A DNA stretch of 64,000 nt, taken from positions 7,626,001-7,690,000 of the forward strand of contig NZ_BAABIS010000001.1 of assembly GCF_039542905.1 (NCBI RefSeq), given 5' to 3'. Source of the stretch: Kitasatospora terrestris (GTDB lineage: Bacteria > Actinomycetota > Actinomycetes > Streptomycetales > Streptomycetaceae). Below, in pieces: positions 57,529-64,000 of the stretch. The number at the start of each line of letters is the position of its first letter. Positions within the stretch are counted from its first letter, which is position 1. The notes beneath the pieces were generated by a model, which saw only the letters and a program-made list of their open reading frames with translations, ran no database searches and was not told where the DNA came from. The position numbers and the translations under genes were made by a program.

Positions 57529-57558
57529 GGGGACGGGCCGATGGTGGTCGCCCGTGGG

Positions 57559-57762
57559 TCAGGTGTCGCTGACGATCATGAGGTAGCCGGCGGCGAGGAC
57601 CGCGAGGACGACGAGCATGGCCAGGGCGAGGGCCAGGACGACGAGGAAGCCGGTGACGCTGGTGACGGCGGTCCAGCCGAGGCGGTTGGCGCGGGCGGCG
57701 CGGGCGAGGGCTTCGTCGAGGGCGGAGTCGTCGTGCCGGTCGGGGGCGTCCGGGGTGCTCAT
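57559..57762 (-). CDS. Small membrane protein, 67 residues
   Basis: Charged N-terminus (DAPDRHDDSALDEALARAAR) and one long hydrophobic segment VTSVTGFLVVLALALAMLVV then LAVLAAGYLMIVSD, probably one or two helices. ATG at 57762. It is divergent from the DUF2254 gene. Function unknown. Confidence 0.65.
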   Translation of the reverse strand: MSTPDAPDRHDDSALDEALARAARANRLGWTAVTSVTGFLVVLALALAMLVVLAVLAAGYLMIVSDT

Positions 57763-57818
57763 GGCGACACGATACGAGAGGTGATCTTGGGGTTCCGGGG
57801 CGGGGGCGGTCGGGCGTC

Positions 57819-57824
57819 TAGCCT
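57819..57824 (+). promoter_or_regulatory. -10 hexamer TAGCCT of a leaderless promoter
   Basis: TAGCCT is 6 bases before the ATG at 57831, with no ribosome site. The same hexamer and spacing occur before the sensor-kinase GTG at 3516. Confidence 0.5.
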
Positions 57825-57830
57825 GGCGGG

Positions 57831-59156
57831 ATGATGGCTCGGGTGTCGCGGGGGCGCAGGTACCGGCCGCTGTCGCCGTTGCGGGAGCACGTCCGCGAGT
57901 CGTTCTGGGTGGCGCCGTTCGTGGCGTGTGCGGTGGCGGTGGTGCTGGCGGGTCTGACCGGCGAGCTGGACCAGCAGCTGTTCCAGGAGGTGTCGGCGCA
58001 GACGGAGGACGCCGAGGCGCTGCTGCGGTTCACGAGTGCGGCGAAGGGCGTGGTGTCGACCGTCAGCTCGGCGATGCTGACGTTCATCGGTGTGGTGTTC
58101 TCGATCTCGCTGGTGGCGCTGCAGATGGCGGCGAGCCAGTTCAGCCCGCGGGTGCTGCGCCTGTACGTGCGCAGCCGGCTGACGAAAGCGACGTTCTCGG
58201 TGTGCCTGGCGACGTTCGTGTTCACGCTGCTGGTGCAGCTGACGTACGAGGACACCACGGACCCGTCGCAGGCGCAGACCGCCCAGGTGTTCTCGACGGT
58301 GGTGGCGCTGGCGCTGGTGATGCTGAGCCTGGCGCTGTTCGTGCTGTACGTGCAGGCGACGCTGCGGCTGCTGCGGGTGCCGCACGTGATCGACCGGGTG
58401 ACCCGGGAGTCGGTGGCGGTGCTGGCGCAGTACCGGCGGCTGGTGCCGGAGGCGGATCTGCCGGGGGATCTGCCGGGGGAGCTGCCGGGCGAGGGGCTGA
58501 CGCTGCTGCACGAGGGCCGGGCGGGGGTGCTGCGGGACGTGAACATCGCGTGGCTGCTGCGGCTGGCGCGCAAGCACGGCGCGGTGCTGCACCTGGTGCC
58601 GCGGATCGGTGACTTCATCGCGCCGGGTACGCCGACGGTGGTGGTGGTCGGCGGGACGCCGCCGCGGCCGTGGCGGATCACCCGGGCGCTGAACGTCGGC
58701 GTGGACCGCACGATGCACCAGGACCTGAGTTTCGGCTTCCGCCAGCTGGTGGACATCGCGATCCGGGCGCTGTCGCCGGCGGTGAACGATCCGACGACGG
58801 CGGTGCAGGCGGTGGACCGGATCCACCAGCTGCTGGCGATGCTGGCCCCTTGCCCGATGGGGGAGCTGCGGCACCGGGACAAGGACGGCGCGGTGCGCCT
58901 GGTGCAGCCGGTGCCGGGGTGGTCGGCGACGGTGGACCTGGCGTTCACCGAGATCCGGGTGTGCGGTGGCGGCCAGCCGCAGCTGACCCGGCGGCTGGTG
59001 GCGGCCCTGGACGACCTGCTGCGGATCACCCCGCCGGAGCGGCGCGGCCCGCTGCTGCTCCAGCGCGAGCTGCTGGAGCGCGCTGTCGGCGAGCACGTCG
59101 CCGACCCGCAGAACCGGGCCTTCGCGCTCGACCCGGACCGCCAGGGCATCGGCTGA
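57831..59156 (+). CDS. DUF2254 family membrane protein
   Basis: Predicted membrane protein of 441 residues with four helices in the first 200 residues (for example SFWVAPFVACAVAVVLAG, TVSSAMLTFIGVVFSISLVA) and the family text LQMAASQFSPRVLRLYVRS. The cytosolic half contains GFRQLVDIAIRALSPAVNDP followed by TTAVQAVDRIHQLL, the most conserved DUF2254 block. Function not established; a channel or transporter role has been supposed. A Leu-Pro-Gly-Asp/Glu repeat (ADLPGDLPGELPGEG) sits near residue 207. Confidence 0.92.
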   Translation: MMARVSRGRRYRPLSPLREHVRESFWVAPFVACAVAVVLAGLTGELDQQLFQEVSAQTEDAEALLRFTSAAKGVVSTVSSAMLTFIGVVFSISLVALQMAASQFSPRVLRLYVRSRLTKATFSVCLATFVFTLLVQLTYEDTTDPSQAQTAQVFSTVVALALVMLSLALFVLYVQATLRLLRVPHVIDRVTRESVAVLAQYRRLVPEADLPGDLPGELPGEGLTLLHEGRAGVLRDVNIAWLLRLARKHGAVLHLVPRIGDFIAPGTPTVVVVGGTPPRPWRITRALNVGVDRTMHQDLSFGFRQLVDIAIRALSPAVNDPTTAVQAVDRIHQLLAMLAPCPMGELRHRDKDGAVRLVQPVPGWSATVDLAFTEIRVCGGGQPQLTRRLVAALDDLLRITPPERRGPLLLQRELLERAVGEHVADPQNRAFALDPDRQGIG

Positions 59157-59185
59157 CGACACTGCCGACAGGGGGCAGCGAAGAG

Positions 59186-59211
59186 CCCCGGTCCGCGGGT
59201 GCGGGCCGGGG
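59186..59211. terminator. Bidirectional stem-loop terminator
   Basis: CCCCGGTCCGC pairs with GCGGGCCGGGG (one G-T pair) around GGGT. It lies between the convergent DUF2254 and CtaG genes. Confidence 0.7.
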
Positions 59212-59227
59212 CCGGGGCCGGACGGGA

Positions 59228-60205
59228 TCAGGACGCGGTCTGCTGGTCGCGCCGGTCGAGCGAGGCGAGGTACGCGTTGTACGCGGCGAGCTCGGCGTCG
59301 CCGTCGCGGTCGGCGGCGCGGTCGGCGCGGCGGGCCTGGCGTTCCTCCGAGCGGGCCCACTGCAGGGTGAGCGCGATCAGCACGATCGCGGTGGGGATCT
59401 CGCCGAACGCCCAGGTGATGCCGCCGGCGATCTGCTGGTCCTTGAGCAGGTCGGTGCCGGGCGGGGCCGTCTCGGAGGTGAAGGTGTCGACCAGCGGGTG
59501 GGTGGCCATCATCACGGCGACGCCGAAGAAGGCGTGGAACGGCATGCCCATGAAAAGTTCGATGATCCGCATCACGAAGCCCGGCCGGTGCGGGCCCGGG
59601 TCGACGCCCATGATCGGCCAGAAGAAGACCAGGCCGACCGCGAGGAAGTGCACCATCATCCCGATGTGCCCGAGACGGTACTGCATCAGGAAGTCGAACA
59701 GCGGGGAGAAGTACACCCCGTACAGGCTGGCGATGAACAGCGGGATGGTGAACGCCGGGTGCGAGACCACCCGCACGTACCGGCTGTGCAGCAGGGCGAC
59801 CAGCAGCTCGCGCGGGCCCTTGCCGCTGCCCTTGGGGGCGGGGCGCAGGGCGCGCAGCGCGAGGGTGATCGGCGCGCCGAGCAGCAGCAGGATCGGGGAC
59901 AGCATGGAGAGCACCATGTGCTGGATCATGTGCGCGCTGAACAGCACCATGCCGTAGTCGTTCAGCCCGGAGCAGGTGACCAGCAGGATGGTGCCGACGC
60001 CGGCCACCCAGGCGATCAGGCGGCCGACCGGCCAGCGGTCGCCGCGCCGCCACAGGCGGACGGCGGCGGCGGCGTACAGGCCGAGGGCCAGCAGGCAGCC
60101 GACCAGGAAGGGCCAGTCGGGCGACCAGCCGAGGGCGGAGGAGAGGCCGAACGGGCCGAGGCTCCCCCCTCCGTGGTGGTGCATCCCTGCCATGCCGTCG
60201 CCCAT
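59228..60205 (-). CDS. ctaG: Cytochrome c oxidase assembly protein (CtaG, caa3 type)
   Basis: Integral membrane protein of 325 residues with about seven helices. Family text: SAHMIQHMVLSMLSPILLLL, HPAFTIPLFIASLYGVYFSP, HIGMMVHFLAVGLVFFWPIM and GITWAFGEIPTAIVLIAL, including the conserved histidines thought to help copper insertion into the CuB/CuA centres. The N-terminus GMAGMHHHGGG is Met/His-rich and may also bind copper. No oxidase genes are adjacent. ATG at 60205. It is divergent from the DM13 gene. Confidence 0.92.
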   Translation of the reverse strand: MGDGMAGMHHHGGGSLGPFGLSSALGWSPDWPFLVGCLLALGLYAAAAVRLWRRGDRWPVGRLIAWVAGVGTILLVTCSGLNDYGMVLFSAHMIQHMVLSMLSPILLLLGAPITLALRALRPAPKGSGKGPRELLVALLHSRYVRVVSHPAFTIPLFIASLYGVYFSPLFDFLMQYRLGHIGMMVHFLAVGLVFFWPIMGVDPGPHRPGFVMRIIELFMGMPFHAFFGVAVMMATHPLVDTFTSETAPPGTDLLKDQQIAGGITWAFGEIPTAIVLIALTLQWARSEERQARRADRAADRDGDAELAAYNAYLASLDRRDQQTAS

Positions 60206-60483
60206 CGGCGGGTCCCGCTTTCCGTTTCGCCCGTTTTGCTTCCGGTCCAGCCTAGGTGCCGCTTACACCGGACCTTCACGCGACCCCCGGGCCGGGGTCG
60301 CCCGCGCGCGGGCGCCCGGTCCCTTTGGAGTGGGATCACCGCGGCCCACGTGGGCACCACCCGCCCGGCCGGTCGTGCCCTGATTCCTTACCGAAGGATG
60401 ACCGGCCGCCGCCGGCACCGGGAGACGGCCGGTTCGCGTGCTTGGCTGGGACCTGACGACGCACCGACCCGGAGGGACGACCT

Positions 60484-61057
60484 GTGAACGGACGCCGATT
60501 GTGGGCGCTGCTCGGCGCCGTGGCAGTGGCTGCGGCCGCCGTAGGGCTGTGGTTGTTCGCGCCGTGGAAGGCGTTCACGGACACGGCGGTCGACGAAGCA
60601 CTGCCGACGGCGGGTGCCGCGCGCGTCTCCCCGGCCGCTGCGTGGCCCCCCGCCGGTGCGGCCGGTGGGACGCCGAGCGCCGGTGCGGCCGGTGGGACGC
60701 CGAGCGCCGGTGCGGCCGCCCCGGGGCCCGTCGAGCTGGCGAGCGGGAGCTTCCGGTCCGGCGAGCACACCACCACCGGCGCCGCGCGGCTGGTGAGGCT
60801 CCCGGACGGCAGCACCGTGCTGCGGCTGGAGAACCTGAGCACCTCGGACGGTCCGGATGTCCGCGTGTACCTGTCCGCCGAGCCTGCCGCCGTCTCCCGG
60901 CTGGACAGCCTCGGCGACGGTGCGCTCGAACTCGACCGGCTGAAGGGCAACCTGGGGAACCAGAACTACACCGTTCCGGCCGGCACCGATCTGTCGAGGT
61001 TCCGCAGCGCGGTGCTGTGGTGCCACCGCTTCTCGGTCGGGTTCGGTGCCGCCGACC

Positions 61058-61077
<20 letters not shown>
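60484..61077 (+). CDS. DM13-domain membrane-anchored protein
   Basis: Protein of 197 residues. A signal-anchor helix LWALLGAVAVAAAAVGLWLF lies at the start, followed by a linker with a 27-bp DNA repeat (2.5 copies, 60651-60719) encoding GAAGGTPSA units. The DM13 domain (ASGSFRSGEHTTTGAARLVR, then DGPDVRVYLSA and RSAVLWCHRFSVGFGAADL) contains the conserved tryptophan and cysteine. DM13 is thought to bind haem or to work in redox chemistry. GTG at 60484 with GGAGGGA upstream. It overlaps the convergent dehydrogenase gene by 20 bases. Confidence 0.87.
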
Positions 61078-62056
<979 letters not shown>

Positions 62057-62063
62057 GGCGCCC

Positions 62064-62069
62064 ACGCTA
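62064..62069 (-). promoter_or_regulatory. -10 hexamer TAGCGT of a leaderless promoter
   Basis: On the minus strand TAGCGT is followed by GGGCGCC and the ATG at 62056. Confidence 0.45.
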
Positions 62070-62138
62070 GCCGGAGGGGCGTACCGCGCGGGAGTGCGGC
62101 TCGCCGGTCCGGTGCGGGCGGCGGGTCGTGCCGGAGGG

Positions 62139-62891
62139 TCAGGCGGCCGCTCCGCCGTCGATGACGAGGTCGGTGCCGACGACGGAGGCGGCGGCGGGGG
62201 AGGCGAGGTAGCGGACGGCGGCGGCGACCTCGTCGACGGTGGAGACCCGGCCGAGCGGGGACTGCTCCTTCATCCGGGCGTCCCGCTCCTCGGGGGTCTC
62301 GCCGGGGAGCAGCGACATGGTGGTGTCGGCGGCGCCGGGGCTGACGGCGTTGATGCGGACGCCGTCGGCGATGTGGTCGAGCGCGGCGGCCCGGGTGAGC
62401 GCGGAGACGGCGGCCTTGGAGGCGATGTACGCGGCGAGGCCGGGGCGGCGGCGGTGCGCGCCGAGGTTGGAGGCGATGTTGACGATGGCTCCGCCGCCGT
62501 GTGCGCGCATCCAGGCGATCTGCGGCCGCATCGCGGCGACCACGCCGAGGACGTTGGTGTCGAGGACGGCGCGCCAGTCGTCGAGCGGCTGGTCGGCGAG
62601 GGGGCGGCCGCCGCGGAAGATGCCGGCGTTGTTGACCGCGACGTCCAGTGAGCCGAAGGCCCGGACGGTGTCGGTGACGAGGCGTTCGGCCTGTGCGGGG
62701 TCGGTGATGTCGGTGGGGAGGGCGAGGGCCCGGCCGCCGGCGGCCTCGATCAGGGCGACGGTCCCGGCGAGCGGTTCGGCGCTGCGTCCGGCGACGGCGA
62801 CGGCGGCGCCCTCGGCGGCGAAGGCGAGCGCGATGCCCCGGCCGAGGCCGCTGCCGGCGCCGGTGACCAGGACGGTCCGGGAGTGGGTCAT
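62139..62891 (-). CDS. Short-chain dehydrogenase/reductase
   Basis: Classical SDR of 250 residues: VLVTGAGSGLGRGIALAFAA, the NNAG motif in VAVNNAGIFRG, catalytic Ser in IVNIASNLGAH, Tyr/Lys in LAAYIASKAAVSALT and the end VVGTDLVIDGGAAA. A soluble NAD(P)H oxidoreductase with unknown substrate. It starts 68 bases after the TetR gene's stop, and an operator-like sequence lies before it, so the TetR protein should control it. Confidence 0.93.
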   Translation of the reverse strand: MTHSRTVLVTGAGSGLGRGIALAFAAEGAAVAVAGRSAEPLAGTVALIEAAGGRALALPTDITDPAQAERLVTDTVRAFGSLDVAVNNAGIFRGGRPLADQPLDDWRAVLDTNVLGVVAAMRPQIAWMRAHGGGAIVNIASNLGAHRRRPGLAAYIASKAAVSALTRAAALDHIADGVRINAVSPGAADTTMSLLPGETPEERDARMKEQSPLGRVSTVDEVAAAVRYLASPAAASVVGTDLVIDGGAAA

Positions 62892-62917
62892 GGCGTACTC
62901 CTTGATTGGAACGATCG

Positions 62918-62931
62918 GTACAGAATGAGGA
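62918..62931. promoter_or_regulatory. TetR operator candidate before the SDR gene
   Basis: GGAACGATCGGTAC is an imperfect palindrome sharing the core CGATCGGT with the perfect site upstream of the TetR gene. It lies 27 bases before the SDR start. Confidence 0.5.
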
Positions 62932-62959
62932 TGCGGAAAGGGCGGCGCGACGGCGGAGC

Positions 62960-63541
62960 TCAGTCGAGGAGGGTCAGGGCCTGCTCGGCGGCCTGGCGCA
63001 GCCGGGCGGGCTCGCCGGCCGTCCGGCCGACCACCCGCAGGCCCTGGAGCAGCACCAGCAGCATCCGGGCGAGCGCCTGCGGGTCGCGGCCGGCGGGGAG
63101 TTCGCCCTGGGCGCGGGCGCGGGTGAGGGCGGAGGCGAGCAGCAGTTCGAGCCGGTCCCAGCTGGCCTGGACGCGGCGTTCGGCGTCGGGGTCGTGGCCG
63201 GCGAGTTCGGCGGCGGTGTTGGTGACCAGGCAGCCCCGGCGGCGCTGGTCGTGGACGCCTTCCTCGGCGAAGCGGCGGACCACCGCGCGGACGGCGGGCA
63301 GCGCCGGGCCGGGGGCGGAGAGTTCGTCGAGCAGCCGTCCGTCGCCGACCTCGCGGTAGCGGTCGAGGGCGCGCAGGAAGAGCTGGTGCTTGCTGCCGAA
63401 GGTGGCGTAGAGGCTGGCCCGGCCGATCCCGAGACGTTCGGTCAGGTCGGCCATCGAGGTGGCCTCGTACCCGCGCTCCCAGAACAGGTCCAGGGCGGAG
63501 CGCAGTGCCGCGTCGGGATCGAACTCCTTGGTCCTCGCCAT
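62960..63541 (-). CDS. TetR/AcrR-family transcriptional regulator
   Basis: Regulator of 193 residues. The HTH reads ATSMADLTERLGIGRASLYA followed by TFGSKHQLFLRAL, the AcrR form with a C-terminal TetR_C helical domain (GLRVVGRTAGEPARLRQAA). ATG at 63541. A perfect GACCGATCGGTC palindrome lies 24 bases upstream, and a related site precedes the SDR gene downstream. It therefore probably represses itself and the SDR. Confidence 0.93.
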   Translation of the reverse strand: MARTKEFDPDAALRSALDLFWERGYEATSMADLTERLGIGRASLYATFGSKHQLFLRALDRYREVGDGRLLDELSAPGPALPAVRAVVRRFAEEGVHDQRRRGCLVTNTAAELAGHDPDAERRVQASWDRLELLLASALTRARAQGELPAGRDPQALARMLLVLLQGLRVVGRTAGEPARLRQAAEQALTLLD

Positions 63542-63564
63542 GGTCCCGACCCTAGGCCGATCCG

Positions 63565-63576
63565 GACCGATCGGTC
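63565..63576. promoter_or_regulatory. Perfect TetR operator upstream of its own gene
   Basis: GACCGATCGGTC is a perfect 12-bp palindrome 24 bases before the TetR start. Its core recurs before the SDR gene at 62918-62931. Confidence 0.6.
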
Positions 63577-63595
63577 AAGAAAGGGGAGCGGAGAA

Positions 63596-63621
63596 AGGCC
63601 CCCGCGGCAAGGCGGGGGCCT
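63596..63621 (-). terminator. Terminator of the phosphofructokinase gene
   Basis: AGGCCCCCGC and GCGGGGGCCT pair perfectly around GGCAAG. On the minus strand the stem is followed by TTTCT. It lies 16 bases after the pfkA stop. Confidence 0.88.
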
Positions 63622-63636
63622 GACTCCGACGGTGCG

Positions 63637-64000
63637 TCAGATGACGGTCTCGGCCTCGACGTAGCGCTCGGCGGGGACGGTCTTCAGCTCGGCGACCGCC
63701 TCGGCGAGCGGCACCAGCTTGATGTCGGTGCCCTGCAGGGCGGTGATGTGGCCGAAGGCGCCCTTGTGGGCGGCCTCGACGGCGTGCCAGCCGAAGCGGG
63801 TGGCGAGCACCCGGTCGTACGCGGTGGGGGTGCCGCCGCGCTGGGTGTGGCCGAGGATGACCGGGCGGGCCTCCTTGCCGAGGCGGTGCTCCAGCTCGCG
63901 GGAGAGCTGGGTGGCGATGCCGGTGAAGCGCTCGTGGCCGTACATGTCCTTGGTGCCCTCCTCCCACGGCATGGTGCCGGGCTCGGGCTTGGCGCCCTCG
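63637..64000 (-). CDS. pfkA: 6-phosphofructokinase, C-terminal part (gene continues beyond window)
   Basis: The last 120 or so residues of an ATP- or PPi-dependent phosphofructokinase of the actinobacterial PfkA type, the committed step of glycolysis. Visible text: GHERFTGIATQLSRELEHRL, then ILGHTQRGGTPTAYDRVLAT and RFGWHAVEAAHKGAFGHITA. The QRGGTPTAYDR segment is the conserved fructose-6-phosphate-binding helix. The stop TGA is at 63637-63639, followed by a strong terminator. The ATP-binding half lies outside the window. Confidence 0.93.
   Translation of the reverse strand, partial: EGAKPEPGTMPWEEGTKDMYGHERFTGIATQLSRELEHRLGKEARPVILGHTQRGGTPTAYDRVLATRFGWHAVEAAHKGAFGHITALQGTDIKLVPLAEAVAELKTVPAERYVEAETVI

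Overview
The window is very high-GC DNA with strong G/C third-position bias, many GTG starts, SCO2400-family, DUF6247 and streptogrisin-type genes, and a ureABCFGD urease operon. This points to a streptomycete (Streptomyces or Kitasatospora; the species is not decidable from the sequence). It reads as chromosome: two genes are cut by the window edges (a polysaccharide deacetylase at the left, 6-phosphofructokinase at the right). No rRNA, tRNA, CRISPR array or intact insertion sequence was seen.

Layout. 1-9.3 kb: cell-envelope and signalling genes (deacetylase lipoprotein, GAF/PAS SpoIIE-type phosphatase, a NarL-type two-component pair, an M16 peptidase). 9.3-10.07 kb: a gene-free repeat block containing an exact 140-bp tandem duplication. 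10.07-13.8 kb: a P-loop kinase divergent from two overlapping ATP-grasp ligases and an APH-like kinase, an uncharacterised biosynthetic module. 14.2-17.6 kb: an EACC1-like protein followed by a caspase-helical-repeat protein, the arrangement of actinobacterial conflict (immunity) systems. 18.6-19.7 kb: a secreted S1E protease. 20.4-24.7 kb: the most unusual region, an apparent RiPP locus. It has a 37-residue precursor ending in a Cys-Gln-Cys core, a perfect 17-bp hairpin, an RRE-bearing membrane zinc protease, a TPR protein interrupted by an in-frame TAA, and a truncated flavin reductase. The organisation suggests a new RiPP class in this strain that may be decaying.

24.7-39.4 kb: transporters, an LigD-type DNA ligase, a small TetR regulon with a 27-bp palindrome between divergent oxidoreductases, SSADH-like dehydrogenase with a GH65 phosphorylase, a sphingomyelinase, an epimerase controlled by its own TetR gene (shared 20-bp operator), and a Tat-exported phosphodiesterase. 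39.8-48.4 kb: secreted I36 inhibitor-like protein, lipoproteins, several very small genes missed by usual length cut-offs, a methyltransferase, an AraC/VOC pair, and a MarR regulator with its operator. 48.4-51.2 kb: MFS exporter, VOC protein, membrane-anchored endo/exonuclease-type phosphatase. 51.3-56.1 kb: the urease operon, preceded by an operator-like inverted repeat, with translational coupling at most junctions. 56.4-57.4 kb: a lower-GC island with a DUF6247/ParE-like toxin-antitoxin pair. 57.5-64 kb: DUF2254 protein, CtaG, DM13 protein, D-2-hydroxyacid dehydrogenase, and an SDR/TetR pair with matching palindromic operators.

A recurring regulatory theme is leaderless transcription. At least nine genes have a TAnnnT -10 hexamer placed exactly 6-7 bases before an ATG or GTG start and no Shine-Dalgarno sequence.
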